Below, in pieces: positions 24,440 through 36,321 of a DNA stretch of 64,000 nt; position 1 is the stretch's first letter; every line of letters begins with the position of its first letter. The translations under genes and the position numbers were made by a program. The notes beneath the pieces are model-generated. The model saw only the letters and a program-made list of their open reading frames with translations. It was not told the DNA's origin and ran no database searches. Source of the stretch: Siphonodentalium dalli (Eukaryota; Mollusca; Scaphopoda; Gadilida; Siphonodentaliidae); contig CP136066.1 of NCBI GenBank assembly GCA_032622095.1, positions 93,083,319 to 93,147,318 on the forward strand. The letters are read 5' to 3'.

Positions 24440-24780
24440 TTTTGATGTGCTCATGATTCAGTGGATATCAATATGTATCTATCGACCAAATTTCAGTGCT
24501 GTACTCCTTATATTTTCGGAGTTATGAAAACACAAATTTTCACATAAAGGGAGATAACTCTGCAAGTCAAGCGAGGACATGATTCTCAATATGCCTAAGC
24601 ACTAGAGCTTGTATACATATATATACATACAAATTTTCAGCTTTCTAGCTCTTGCTCTTACTGAGCTATGCTCATTATAAAATTGCTAAGAAAAAAGAGA
24701 ATAATAATAACAGAGAAAAATAAAAATCACAAAAACAATATACTTCCATGTAAAACATGGAAGTATAATAAATAAAGTCG
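24440..24780 (+). repeat. Interspersed repeat carrying AAGGGAGATAACTCT
   Basis: The order 'CGACCAAATTTCAGTGCTGTACTC', 'CGGAGTTATGAAAACACAAA', AAGGGAGATAACTCTGCAAG and 'CAAATTTTCAGCTTTCTAGCTC' is of a type I associate with abundant molluscan interspersed repeats. It ends in an A-rich tract with a small ACTTCCATG hairpin near 24745. Confidence 0.45.
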
Positions 24781-24961
24781 AAACATTGCGGAAACAACAT
24801 GGTTTAAACCAACAAACAGCGTGTGGTGATGCGCTTATATTTCACGCAGGTAACTGAAATATTTCTGAAGGTAACTGAGGTGCTGAGTATATCCGTCGTG
24901 GCGCCTCGCCCGGCAGAAAATGCGCCACGGCCGCGAACGCAGCGGGGACCTTATAGAATCA

Positions 24962-25960
24962 CATTTTCACTATACAAACTTCACCATTACATGCTGATAC
25001 TTTACCATCGCGCGTGATGAGACTTTATCATTATGATGAGACTTCACCATTACATGCTGAGACTTCACAATTACATGTTGAGACTTTATCATTACGTGAT
25101 GATAATTTATCATTACGTGATGATACCTTATCATTACGTGATGAGACTTTATAATTACGTAATGAGATTTTATCATTATGATGATGACTTTATCATTGTG
25201 ATGATAGTTTATCATTATGATGATGAGACATTATCATTATGATGATCATACATTATCATTTTGATGATGGAACTTTATCATTGCGCGTTGAAACTTTATC
25301 ATTATATTGATGAGACTTCATCATTACGTGATAATACTTGATAATTATGATGAGACTTCACCATTAAATGATGAGACTATCATTATGTGATGGCACTTTA
25401 TCATTATGATGATGTGACTATCATTTTTTATAATACTTTATCATTATGATGAGACTATCATTACGTGATGAGACTTTATCATTATGATTATACTATATCA
25501 TTATGTGATGGCACTTTGTCAATATGATGGTAAAGATAAATAAATGATGATGAAGTCTCATCGCATAGTGATAAAGTCTCATCATCATCATCATAATGAT
25601 AAAGTGTCATCTCGTAATGGTGAAGTCTTATCATCATGATGATCAAGTCTCGTCGCGTAATGATAAAGTCTCATCGTCATAATGGTAAAGTCTCATCATC
25701 ATAATGGTAAAGTATCATCACGTAATGGTGAAGTCTCCTTGTCATGATAAAGTATCATATGATAAAGTCTCATCGTCATAATGATAAAGTCTAATCATTA
25801 TAATAATAAAGTATCATCACGTATAATGGTGAGTTCTCGTCATGAAAATGACAAAGTATCATCATAATGATAAAGTATCATCAGCATAATGATAAATTTT
25901 CACCACGTGTAGTCTCATCATCATAATGATAAAGTCTCAGCATCATAATGCTAAATGTCT
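24962..25960. repeat. Two-armed TTATCATTA minisatellite (orientation flips in the middle)
   Basis: From 24962 to about 25530 the units read ACTTTATCATTA(C/T)G-TGATGAGA on the plus strand. From about 25540 to 25960 they read TCTCATCATCATAATGATAAAGT, the reverse complement. The whole array is thus a large imperfect inverted repeat of ~20-bp units. Frames read through it are artefacts. Confidence 0.9.
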
Positions 25961-26212
25961 CCAGTCGACTTTGAGTTTAATATGATATCTACAGGGCAGT
26001 TCCTGCTGGTAAACTTTCTTCCAATTCTATAGAATGATAGCAGTTACTCTGGGTTACATTGTGTCATTTTCTTTAAGACACATTTAATTTGTTCTCTGCC
26101 ATATCCTTATACGTTGTTCGCCATTTGTTTGATGACTTTTGGTACATTGACGATCACGTTATTCGTTTGTACTTTCGTTTTCTGTCCGTGGATGGAGAGG
26201 GTATTCGTGGTC

Positions 26213-26500
26213 ATGCAGTCAGGGGAGGTGCAGTCGGTGCCTTTTTTATTTTGCGTACCTGACAGAACCGGCCGAAAGTTAGGGATTAACAGTGCCGTTT
26301 CCGCACGAGCTATCGACTTGGGGATTGGAACTTATATACATACAGGTTTATTCTGCACGATAGTACATGCCCCATCTCGCTCGATTCCCTGGTGGCGGCG
26401 CGGTCGGCGGGTGTTATTTTCGGCGTTTTGCGTACATTCATAGAGATTTCGACAGCAACGTATGGGTTAGTTTATTCACTTCCGCTATAGCTTGCGGGTA
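26213..26500 (+). repeat. Dispersed repeat R1, inverted copy
   Basis: This is the reverse complement of the 3481-3755 copy (GAGGTGCAGTCGGTGCC, GTACCTGACAG, CGAGCTATCGACTTG, TTATTTTCGGCGTTTTGCG, TTTATTCACTTCCGCTATAGC in order). The 109-residue plus-strand frame starting at 26114 is a chance read-through. Confidence 0.6.
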
Positions 26501-27455
26501 TGAGTGGCCTATTCGGCTTCACAACATTTGCCTGCATAATTTTTTCAAAGACCATGCCCATCTTGGAGGTTAGACCAAGGTTCACAACACCTTGAGGTAT
26601 CGATTGATTTGGTTCTGTTTTTTTGGACCGAGTCCCGTCCTGTTACTCTTCAATAACAGACGTTACGCCCAGAATCGTATAGGTGGGAGTCATCTTGCGT
26701 GTGTGTCTTCGGGTTATGTCAAATGGACGTTTTGAACTTAGAGGGAAGCCTTTTCCAAGCATGATGATATCAAACATGCGTATATCACATCCGTTGACTG
26801 TCAAAGCAACGAGATTTATAAGTAAACAGAACCTTGTTTCCAGAAGATGTATGTGAATAATATCCTCACTTTACCTTTTTTATCGCGGATACGTCACATG
26901 ATTATTCACATTCAGGGGTTACGTGAATTCCCGGGCTCCATGTGTAAATGTAGTTCGTCTTTTTAATGAAAGTAAAGGAGTAAAGAGTAAAGGAGCGGGA
27001 CTCTGTCCAAAACAGCGCCAACCCAACCGATATCCCAAGCTATTGTGGTCCGAGAAGACTTGGTCTACTTGGGGGTCTGAGATATGACAAGATAATCTGT
27101 TCCCTCCATGCACATGTACATGTTCTGAAGTGAGTAATTCTACACAATTCTTAATATTAATAGATACCGATGCGATGAGTAACTATTGACGTTCGGTGGA
27201 AAATGTACATATATCCGGCTTTACTTCCAATAACCACGGCGGATTTACAGAATATCTTAAGTTTAGTATTCCTCTGACAAGATTCGGCTTCAGTTTGTTA
27301 CATGTCTTTAGAAATTGCCGTTTCAATCATTAAGTGGTATCTATACATATAGCTCTATCTATATCCCTCTATCGCTATCTCTTTACTTCTTTGATTTATT
27401 TCACTTTCAAAGAGGAACTTTTGGCAACAATACACGGGACTAATACCAGCAATAA
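26501..27455. other. Region downstream (3') of the last terminal exon
   Basis: No exon found. A simple TATCTATCTCTA-rich tract lies at about 27338-27385. Confidence 0.35.
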
Positions 27456-27461
27456 TTTATT
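27456..27461 (-). terminator. Polyadenylation signal AATAAA for terminal exon 4c
   Basis: TTTATT on the plus strand reads AATAAA on the minus strand, 67 bp beyond the TGA of the terminal exon at 27528. Position and sequence fit a normal poly(A) signal. I found no equally clear hexamer close to the other two terminal exons. Confidence 0.5.
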
Positions 27462-27527
27462 TTCAAATCCAAAACCTCGAAGCACTATACTAATAGTGAT
27501 ACATATATACACAAGTTAACAAGAAAT

Positions 27528-29311
27528 TCACACAACTGGTCCAAAGAACTCGTGGACGAAACTCCAGAAATCTGACATGTCTGGTAGGGGCTTAACCACG
27601 TGTTTACTTCCGGGCGGAGGTAAGGTAGGCAGGACCTGTTCCTGCTGGAAATGATTAGTGATGAGGAACACCTTGATGTTGTTCAGTACTGTCATAATGC
27701 TCTCAAATTCCGACGGCATGAATTTCCCAATCTTGACCTGACGTTGCATTAATACCTTCACAAGACGTAGTACCTTCGCAATGGATCTCAGTCCAACCGG
27801 TTTCACTATTGTCAACGGATCGTATGGTGTTGTCGTGGGTCCGGTTACCATGGCGACTGCAGGTAATGGTGGTCGTAGTATTGTCGTAGCCCCAAGCACA
27901 CCAGCAGTATGAACATTTGCCAGCGGTAAAGCAATATGCGCTTGCTGAAGTCCAACTCCACTCACAACTTGAGCAGGCAATGGAGGTGGATTGCCTCTAA
28001 TATTTCCACCAGTGGTAGCATTCCGTGTCATTTCGTTAAAACGTCGTGAAAGACTTGATCGAAAATGTTCCGCTGCCATGTTAATTGCTCTTGTTTGTCT
28101 GTCTAGAGTCAACCACTTTCTAAATCTTTGTTCGCCAAGTAATGACTCTTCTCCGAATCTTGGGAATGCAGTCTTCGCTGGACTGCTTCCTGTTATATTG
28201 GGATTCTTTTCCGACAATAGCATGAAGAGTGCCAATGAGTCGTTGCTATATTCCGCCAGTAGAGACTGGTTACTAGAGTTATATTCCGTCTGAAGAACTT
28301 GTGCGACACCTGCCGAGTTGGTAGTCCCGTTGGAATTTGTACTGTTTAATGGTTCATTGCTTTGGTTCTTCGATTGACCACTCGTTGAAGACGGTTCGGT
28401 TGATTGTGTGCCATTTCCTGTTCCGTCCGCTATTTCGTAAATCACACGAGGATCTGATTGTCTCGCTATTCCCGTCATTTCATATTTCTCATTTGATATT
28501 CCAAGCGTGTTTGCATTGTTATCCGTGTTGCTGCCTGTTGTTGAAGCAATGTGTTTTTCAAGTGTGATATTGTTGTGAGACTGGGATGGTCCGTTTGCCA
28601 TTATCGTTGACTGGGATGCATCGTTGCTTCCCATCGGTAGAGCAACTCCATGTGGTTTGATGCTTTGTGGAGATGAAGCCGTATCACCGTGAGGCGCTGG
28701 TGGGTTTCTCACTGGGAACTCACCAGGTGATGCTCCAAATGGCACGACCTGGATATTAGAAGATAGAGAAAGGTGCCCCTCCAAAGACAGCGGTTCGTTC
28801 GTTTGCGACAAATGCGTTCTCGTCTCGATAAAAGGGGAACCAATTTCTATGACATTTGAATCCATATGGCTATCGGCTGGTGATAACTTAGCTTTCTCAT
28901 TCGTCAATGCAGAAATTTGTGGTTCTGTCATATGGCCCGTCGTCTTATCTGACCCAAACGGCACAACCTGAATATTCGGCGACAGAGCAAATTGCGGATG
29001 TCCCGATCCAAGGTTTGTAGCGTGCTGAGGCTTTGATCCGACATGCTGCCCATTTGTTTGGCTGGCGCTCAGATTCACAACCGTTTCGTTGGTTTCTGCC
29101 ATTTTTGAAATGCCAAACTCCACCATACTGTTAGGATGGTCCGTGATCGGGTCCATTCGGCCATGATCCGCTATGTTCGGGCGTTCCAATTGTGGGACTC
29201 CTGGGTGACCTTCGGTTGTATTGGTTTCGCTTCTGGCATTATGTGAGGTAGACGCTTGTCGTTTCCTCCTCACTGGAGCAGGATTGTTTCCATGTCCTGT
29301 CTGGATCTCTC
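27528..29311 (-). CDS. Terminal exon 4c: secreted low-complexity protein, RRKR site and conserved C-terminal domain
   Basis: The exon starts after an acceptor (TTCAACAG at 29312-29319) in phase 1 and ends with TGA at 27528-27530, giving 594 codons including the stop. Early in the exon comes NPAPVRRKRQ, a furin-type site. About 380 residues of Ser/Asn/Thr/Gly/Pro-rich sequence follow, with a repeated SPNIQVVPFG/SSNIQVVPFG phrase. Then comes a helix-like motif (LDRQTRAINMAAEHFRSS), a Pro-rich linker, and a ~99-residue C-terminal domain beginning YDPLTIVKPVG, with FESIMTVLNNIKVFLITN in the middle and DFWSFVHEFFGPVV at the end. The last two modules are shared with exons 4a and 4b. There is a poly(A) signal 67 bp downstream. 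Exon limits are firm. Which upstream exon it joins is not. Confidence 0.85.
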
Positions 29312-30449
29312 CTGTTGAATCAGAGTAATATTAATTGCGTAACTTTTAAAATAATATCACACTGTTTACCCTTCAGTACAATAGATTTTGCTTTATTGAT
29401 AGTTTGACGTATCAAGATCATAGACCGTAACTTGGTTTGGCCTATTAGTGCAGGTAACGTCGTCGCTTCTGGTGAAATTTAACCCAGAATCTGTCAAAGA
29501 TATATTGCATCTGTGCTCTAACCAAACGTTATAATATGTCATGAATACCACGCCTCAGAAATTTACATGTATACGAAGTTTGACATTGGCATTAACTTAA
29601 TATGGTTAAGACAGGAATGAAGACGTGAACTCATAGGTCGTTGACAATTTAACCACGTATACCGGTTGAGAAAATTAAATATAGATGTATACTGTAGTCG
29701 ACTCAATCTACCTCGGATAGCTACACCCTTTTAAAGATGGTCTATATCTTCCCAGCAAATTTATATAGATTCCATGGTTCAATCTAACTCGGATAGCTAC
29801 ACACTTTTAAAGATGGTCTATCTCTTCAAAGCAAATTTATATAGGTTCCAGGGTATAAAATTATATATATGAATCGAGGACACCTATCCGGAAAATCTAT
29901 CAATTAATATCAATTTACACTCATGGGACAGTTTTAGGGGTTGTTTTTATAACAGAAATCCACAAAACGTTCGGAAGGTACGAAGAGCGTACAAAGAGAG
30001 CACAATATTTTGTCAGCACCCTCAACCAAGTTAGAAATTGAACAAATTAAATCTTCTTTCATAATCTTGAGATATCATACCATGAGTGTATGAACGATTT
30101 TACAGAAGTTCTTGGTACTTGAAAACAGTGAAATTTCAAATATTTTTCATGTCATAAAAGTTTAGTAAATATGACTATAATTCCAACAATTTGGTGGAAT
30201 ACTTTGTCACAAAATGATGGCTTGTAACAAATTTAAAAAAGAAATATCAGACAGATTTATGAGAAAATCCATGTTTGAATACCAAAAATATTTGGTAAAA
30301 CATGTCTGGCTCTCTAATAGTACTTTCTAATAGCAATTACTTTCTTTAACAATTTTAAACATTTTTTATCATTATTTCTTACATTCTTTAACAATTTTTG
30401 TTTTTTTTTCATTTTTCTTACATTTTTTAACAATTCTAAAAATAATACA
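29312..30449. other. Upstream of exon 4c: 76-bp direct repeat, otherwise unrecognised
   Basis: Two tandem units of about 76 bp (about 29700-29777 and 29778-29853) share CGGATAGCTACAC and TTTTAAAGATGGTCTAT. An AT-rich segment of TTAACAATTTT-type repeats lies at about 30340-30440. I found no leader exon with a phase-1 donor here. Confidence 0.5.
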
Positions 30450-30570
30450 AAATTTGTTACGCCAATGCATTCTCTTATATATGCGAGGCGACCTATGGTC
30501 GACTCGCATATATAAGAGAATGTATTGGCAGATGATTTTCGCAAAAATATCAAATGGACGCCACTGTTAG
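30450..30570. mobile_element. MITE family B, partial copy (hairpin core)
   Basis: A palindrome of about 60 bp built from CCAATGCATTCTCTTATATATG and its complement, followed by the family's GATTTTCGCAAAA phrase. The outer TTAACCCTT end is missing. Confidence 0.6.
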
Positions 30571-30665
30571 GTAATTGGACCAGTTCTTGTTTGAGTGTAA
30601 GACAAATGAGTGTTTATCGTATATAAGCGCTGGGCAGCGTGACAAGCATCACATGTTCCATTATG

Positions 30666-30886
30666 TTAACCATTTCTTCACTAAATACTCATTGACGAAA
30701 TGTTCAGATAATATGTTAAACAAACGGTTGTTGAACTTATTATCTGAACATTTCCCACTAATGAAATAGAATTCTTCTGCACTTGTATTATCTTTTGTGA
30801 ACATCCCTCAACATGAATAATAGCCCAATCCAATGTATACTTATATAACTGAGTGAGATAATCCAAATGGTACATAAAGGGTTATT
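30666..30886 (+). mobile_element. MITE family A, copy 1
   Basis: Starts TTAACCATTTCTTCACTAAA and ends near AAAGGGTTAT. It contains the family's internal stem TTATCTGAACATTTCCCA facing TGTTCAGATAATA. No coding capacity. The TTAA at the end fits piggyBac-type insertion. Confidence 0.75.
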
Positions 30887-30906
30887 CTACGCTGATGGTA
30901 TATATT

Positions 30907-31161
30907 TTAACACTTTCTATACTAAATACTCATTGGTTCCCTTATGACATATTCAGATAATAAGTTCAACAAACTACGATAGAACTTATTATCTGAACAT
31001 TTCCCACAAATGAATAGGAATCATTCTGCTCTTGTGTTATCTGTTCGTATATCTGGCATCTGCTTTTATAACATGAACACCCATCCAAATGAATAGTAGA
31101 CCGTTCCAATGTGTACTTTTATAACAGACTGTGAGAATCCATTCAATATAGACAGGGTTAA
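30907..31161 (+). mobile_element. MITE family A, copy 2
   Basis: Bounded by TTAA on both sides (30907-30910 and 31158-31161), with left end TTAACACTTTCTATACTAAA and right end AATATAGACAGGGTTAA. About 255 bp. The internal TTCAGATAATAAGTT hairpin is shared with other copies. Confidence 0.8.
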
Positions 31162-31411
31162 AGCGACTCGTAATCTGTAAGTCTCAAACAAAATAAAGCG
31201 AAGGAATGGTCTTTTGTCTCTAACACAAATAGCGTTTTCTGTTCGTTTCTTGCCGATATGGAAAAAATAAAGGGAGTTCGTGGAATTTCTCTGACTTCAG
31301 CAAGTCAAGTAGTCCTGCCATTTTGGTTAATATGTTGGTGGCTCCGACAGATTCAGCTATCATGTTAATGGGGATAAATGATGCTGTTAAAAAAAAGTAC
31401 AGTTAGGTTTC

Positions 31412-31619
31412 TTAACCCTTTTATGGCGGGAGCTGCGCTGGTGCAGCATTAAATATCTTGAGCCAGTGCATACCTTTATATATGCGATGCTCTCTAAGAG
31501 AATTCACTGACTTACAAGATCAAAGTAAATATTGTTAGGCCAATGCATTAGCTTATATATGCGAAGCGCCCTATAGATATTCGCAAAAATTCGGGAAGCA
31601 CTAGTCATGGAAGGGTTAA
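31412..31619 (+). mobile_element. MITE family B, copy 1
   Basis: TTAA at both ends. Left end TTAACCCTTTTATGGCGGG, right end CATGGAAGGGTTAA. Carries the GAGCTGCGCTGGTGCAGCATTAAAT stem and TATATATGCGA hairpins. Confidence 0.8.
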
Positions 31620-31806
31620 ACATTCATTTTGGAGATCTTTGGCAAATCTATATGATTCAAGACAATGACATTATATGTACGGAGTGTTTAGGTACCCAGC
31701 TATTTGAAAATATTTCAGAAAAATAACAATGGCTGTGAAAATTAATGAAAACCGACCCAAATGTAGGTTGCTATTTTGGTATTTCCGCAACAACGAAAGT
31801 ATCCAT

Positions 31807-31930
31807 TATTTAACCCTGTCTTAACTAAATATTCATTAATGATGAGTTTCCTTGGGAAATATTCAGATAATAAGTTAACTTGTTATTTGAAAATTTCTCA
31901 CCTACATGTCTGCCTGTAAAACTCAACAGA
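31807..31930 (+). mobile_element. MITE family A, 3'-truncated copy
   Basis: Begins TTAACCCTGTCTTAACTAAA and includes CTTGGGAAATATTCAGATAATAAG. The right half is missing and the next inverted-repeat element starts where it ends. Confidence 0.6.
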
Positions 31931-31939
31931 TTATATTCA

Positions 31940-32217
31940 ACAAATGAATGAATTTGAGCCAATGTTAATACAAAATACACTCATGTGCTCTTTTATATGA
32001 ACGATGCAAACAACATGGTAATTATAATGTAAATGGGTCGTCATAAACTCATTTTTAATTATAATTACCATGTTGTTTACATTGTTCATAGAGCACATGA
32101 GTGTATTTTGCATTAATCCATGGCTCAAAATCATTCATTTGTTGCATATATTTTACAAAAGGATATGGTCACATAAATGGCCGGATTTAGTGTACAGTTC
32201 CCATTTAAATGTATTAA
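31940..32217. mobile_element. Foldback MITE (CACTCATGTGCTC arms), copy 1
   Basis: The arms 'AAAATACACTCATGTGCTC...CATGGTAATTATAA' and their complement flank a short loop near 32040. The right side ends in CCGGATTTAGTGTACAG and TTAA. A relative at 34064-34294 shares the right-end text and the inverted phrase. Confidence 0.65.
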
Positions 32218-32751
32218 AATTGATATGTTCTTGTTTCCTACATTGTTGGATTTTCTTCGGATCGTCAATATTTATCAAAGTCCGCGATAAAGACAATTCA
32301 AGGAAAATAACGGTACTTTTTTTTAAGAGCATAATTTTTTCTCCGTGCACCAATATCCATTGCTGGATCAGCAGGACCTAACGCCACATGATCCTAGCAG
32401 GGCCAGTTAACCAGGGGTTAATATATATGACCTACGAAGTTTGGTAATCTACTGACTCCTCAATTATGGACCTACTCCCCCATTCAAACACAAGTTCGCT
32501 GTTATTGATCTACCGTATGGACTGCCTTCCAGAGTAGCTGTCTATATAACACTTGACTAACATAATATGATGAAAATACCCCTTTGCACTAAACCCTGCC
32601 CAGACATTAGTTAAAACGAACAATCAAACAAACTCCACCAAATGTTATAGCAACTAAATCAACCACAACCCATATAACAATAAGCTCCGGAAGGCACTGT
32701 ACCAAACACCATAAAATCACAAAATATTTAACTGAAACCATGTGAAAAATT
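32218..32751. other. Intron or intergenic stretch, nothing recognised
   Basis: AT-rich, with short chance frames (for example 32153-32381 on both strands). No splice-supported exon. Confidence 0.3.
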
Positions 32752-33154
32752 ATGGGAGGCCGTTTTCACATTTATTAATAGTTTGACTTAAGCACAATTT
32801 AATTGCTTAATCGCAATTACTTATACATGTACATATATCTACCCAATTTCGCTTTAGCACAATAACCACCCATCGAAGATCGAATGAGTTTCATAATCAG
32901 GTTTCGCTGGTTGTTTTGTGTTTTCTAAAATAATCTCACCGGATAGTCATACTGCAGAATATTCGATAAGAATTAACGGGATTGTTTTTATGGTGATAAA
33001 TAATTGTGCTTGAGCGCAATTCAATTGCGCTTAATTGTGAGTGAAATTACAGAATTTTAATAGCCCTTAAGCGAAATTGCTGCCCACTTAATGTTAACTG
33101 AATTGCGTTTAAGCTAAGTCCAATTATTTAACAATTGTGAAAATGCCCTCCCAT
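32752..33154. mobile_element. MITE family G with TATGGGAGGC termini
   Basis: The left end TATGGGAGGCCGTTTTCACA and right end TTGTGAAAATGCCCTCCCATA are inverted repeats. The interior is rich in TTGCGCTTAA-like words. It resembles the element at 13109-13410 next to the satellite. Confidence 0.65.
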
Positions 33155-34063
33155 AAAAATTAAAGGGACTGGCGTACGGTATTATCTATTTTATTCATCA
33201 GTGTGTCAGTGTAAGACTTCTAATTACAGGCAAAAATGGCTTGTTATAATGGAAAACCTGTATGAGTATGAAATTTTCTAAACTCTGTAAAAAACTGTAT
33301 GAGTAATCGTTTGAAAAAAAAATTCTGTTGCGTATATGAGAATCCTCGAAAAGTGACACACTAGATACAAAAACGAGCAATTACTAGGCTTGAAGCCACT
33401 TGGTGATCTGCGCTCTAAAATACACCTAATATTAATTCGCTTCTGAATTTTTCCCGGTAACGACAAACACTTGAAATACATGTACATTTCTACGAGCATT
33501 ATATGTCCCATAAAGTCCCATTGAAGTTATAAATAAATACAACTTTGATGGGAACACTACGTTTGGGTCCCAACCATTTACACGACATGGAACAGAAAAG
33601 AGCGTTCCTTGTTAGTGCATTCCTGATAAGGTAGAAATAAAGAGCGTTTTTTTTTCATTTCTGTGCGAAAAAAAATTCAAACAGTTGGAAAATGGCTGTG
33701 ACCATGACAAGTATCATATGAAGCCGGTATATCAATACGTCACGTATTTGTAAACATCTCATACCTCCTTTCAACTTACATAGAGAAAATATTAAAGCTC
33801 GAATGAGCCATGTTTAATTTGATGTTTGAATAGTATACGTCCAGTTAATCTCTTCATATAATGCACCCCACCCAAAGTCAATGCACTAGATATTACATAT
33901 TCACAGATTGACACATAATTATAAGTCCAAAATCGGTAAAACAACAAATGGCCCACCCAATTTGACGCGTCCACGCTGTCTGTGTTAATTATAAAATTGG
34001 TCAATGCATGGTCTATTTTGGATGGGTTAAATGGACAAATAAAATTCTGTCTTATTGGAATCC
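33155..34063. other. Intron or intergenic stretch with small repeats
   Basis: AAGAGCGTT words at about 33597 and 33645 match those at about 7003 and 59955. No exon recognised. Confidence 0.3.
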
Positions 34064-34294
34064 TTAAATGGGTACTGTACACTAAATCCGGCCATTCATG
34101 GGACCCTCTCCTCGAGTCATAAATTCATTTTCATTATAATTACCATGTTGTTTGCATCGTTCATAGAGCACATGAGTGTATTTTGCACTCATCCATGTCA
34201 TCCATGGCTCAAATTCATTCATTTGTGGCATATATTATGTTGTTTAAAAGGAGATAGTCCAATAAATGGCCGAATTTAGTATACAGTACTCATG
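34064..34294. mobile_element. Foldback MITE (CACTCATGTGCTC family), copy 2
   Basis: Left end TTAAATGGGTACTGTACACTAAATCCGG pairs with the inverted GGCCGAATTTAGTATACAGTACTCAT near the right end. The interior repeats the ATTACCATGTTGTTTGCAT phrase of copy 1. Confidence 0.65.
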
Positions 34295-34364
34295 TTATTC
34301 GTTAACAAATAATCAGCATGCTTATTTATCAAAACATTGAGAATTAGTTGCTATAACCGTGTAC

Positions 34365-34964
34365 TTAAAGGGGTACTGTACGCCATTTTCAATAAATTCC
34401 CGGTGATAACAACGATCTATTATCGATACTATATAGAAATATAAGTAATTTGAGTCGAAGATGTATTCTGTAAACGCTCAGGTTAATAGGCTATCTTAAA
34501 ATTTAATAATTTAAAAGTTAATAATTTAATATAAATTGATTTTATGGCTCCAGCCATAAAATGGCGTCTCTTAAAATTCGAATTTCCGTGTACAAAACGT
34601 AATCAAATTATAATTGAGGGATACTGGATTAGGAAAACAATTTCACACACGATCGTTTGAAACATTATGCTTATACGGGGAGAAAACCCAAGCCACTCAT
34701 TGACTAGCGACGGTACACTAACTTAAATGAGTATATGGGACTACTAAGCATATAATATAATGTTTATTTGATTCATTTGGTTGAAAACTTTACAAAAATT
34801 ACTCGACAACGACAATTTGTATTTTTGCATTCCGGTAAATTTGCCATCCGTAACAATACTTCGTACTCAACAGACTTTCAAAAAATGGAAAAGTTGTTAC
34901 CTTATTCTCCGACTCGGGGATTATAGAAACCAACAACAACATCTTGGGTACAGTACCCCTTTAA
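34365..34964. mobile_element. TTAA-flanked element with 17-bp perfect TIR
   Basis: Left TTAAAGGGGTACTGTAC and right GTACAGTACCCCTTTAA are exact inverted repeats including the TTAA. About 600 bp with no transposase frame, so non-autonomous. Confidence 0.8.
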
Positions 34965-35454
34965 TTAAATGAAAATACTTTACTGTATTGTTGTTGTTCA
35001 AAATAAGACATTGTGGGCGAATTAGTGCTTACTCATGTTGATAATATACATTGCCCGATAGATTTATTTAATTTTTTGCGGTTCCCATTGCATATTTCAA
35101 TTACTACTTTTGTCCAGCTCGAAATTTATCAGTTGTTTATGTTCGTGTTTCCATATTTTTATTGTTTTAGTTACGTTTTGCTCGATGATCTCATATTTTG
35201 GTGTTTCAATCTGGCCAAAGTTTCTGAAAATGTCCCCCAAAAAGTCAGAACAGAAATTTCCGGCCAGCGTGACCGAAGCCTTACTGGGTTACAAACGATC
35301 ACATAGACACGAAGATCGCATAAAACCACCGACAGTGATTCGACAAGAATACGCATAAATTGTGTTTTGTTTTAATATTCGCCAGTAATTGGTAATGGAA
35401 TATTAAATGCTCGTTTGCATATGTGGCATATTTACTTTTTGAACGCCCAACTAA
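34965..35454. other. Stretch with a short unassigned ORF
   Basis: A plus-strand frame from ATG at about 35230 to 35358 (MSPKKSEQKFPASV at its start) is a little more GC-rich than its flanks. It has no partner exon or domain, so I do not call it a gene. Confidence 0.25.
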
Positions 35455-35640
35455 AATAAAAAAAAAACTGATCAAGCCAGGGGGGGGGGGGGGGTCGCGG
35501 ATTTTTTTTTACATGTATAGGGCGAAAAAAATGTTTTTGCCCCTCTCGTGGACCCACCACCCCTCTACCTGCAATTTTTTCCTTTTTTTCCGCCCAATTT
35601 TTGGGACCCACCCCCAAAATCTTACAAAAAAACATAAAAT
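35455..35640. repeat. Homopolymer-G dispersed repeat, copy 1
   Basis: CTGATCAAGCC followed by a ~16-G run and TCGCGGATTTTT. The inverted counterpart at 37300-37440 has GCGCGAC, a ~18-C run and CTGATCAAGC. A related G-run element lies at 59380-59480. Confidence 0.6.
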
Positions 35641-36114
35641 ATAAACCAAATCATAGCCTAGCAAAGAATTGTTCCATTACTTATTATTTAATACTATTCC
35701 CAGCATTTTAATAAACCTCTAAACTGCTCTAAGGGAGATAATTATATTAGTATAAAATGTGGAAATGCTGAATGCATGCACTTAAAAACATTGGGCATAA
35801 TGCCATAAAACATAATAATTATGAGGTAATACATTTCCTGATATCCTCAATAACTCCATATTCTTTTATATAACAATAGTATAAGATGTTTTAGAGCTAA
35901 GGCCCAATAGTAATACTGTAGTAATAGGGGTAGAACAAATTTCATCTCCCCTATTTCTGTTATATATATCTGCACATGGGTATGATGGGACCCAAGGAAA
36001 GTCACACTCACAGCAGCTCACAGTCTAAATACATGTATGTATGTCATGTTGGTGTGCAGATTGACATATACCAATATTAGTGAAGAATTGGTAGTATTAT
36101 TAACTTATTATTAG

Positions 36115-36321
36115 AGTATAAAGTTTAGTTTAAAGCCAGCGGAGATATCCAAGTCACGGTCACCTTGTACAAACCGTCCGTATACATGTAGGTGCCCCCT
36201 GTGCAATTTTGTTTACTGGACGTATCACATGGATACCCATTATAAGAACAAGCATCCTGGATCAGACTGTCCAGTTAAGATATGTGACTCTGAGAAAGTT
36301 CGCATGAAGAGAGTTGCATAG
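36115..36321 (+). pseudogene. Isolated C2H2 zinc-finger fragment
   Basis: The frame is open between the TAG at 36112-36114 and the TAG at 36319-36321 (68 residues). It contains CPLCNFVYWTYH then MDTHYKNKHPG, a C-x2-C-x11-H-x4-H pattern ending in KHPG as in many C2H2 fingers, with further Cys residues before it and after it. There is no nearby start with good context and no second finger. It is probably a decayed exon, or a piece of a transposon or host zinc-finger gene that moved here. It lies on the opposite strand to the main locus. Confidence 0.4.

Noticed and set aside
24014-24454. 146-residue minus-strand frame
   Set aside because: It spans short GGTCTCACCACC repeats and AT-rich flank, with no domain and no splice context.
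26114-26443. 109-residue plus-strand frame with hydrophobic start
   Set aside because: It crosses the edge of dispersed repeat R1. The frame is not kept in the copies at 1765 and 3481.
35224-35358. Short plus-strand ORF starting MSPKKSEQKFPASV
   Set aside because: Forty-odd residues with no domain, partner exon or clear promoter. Too little to call.
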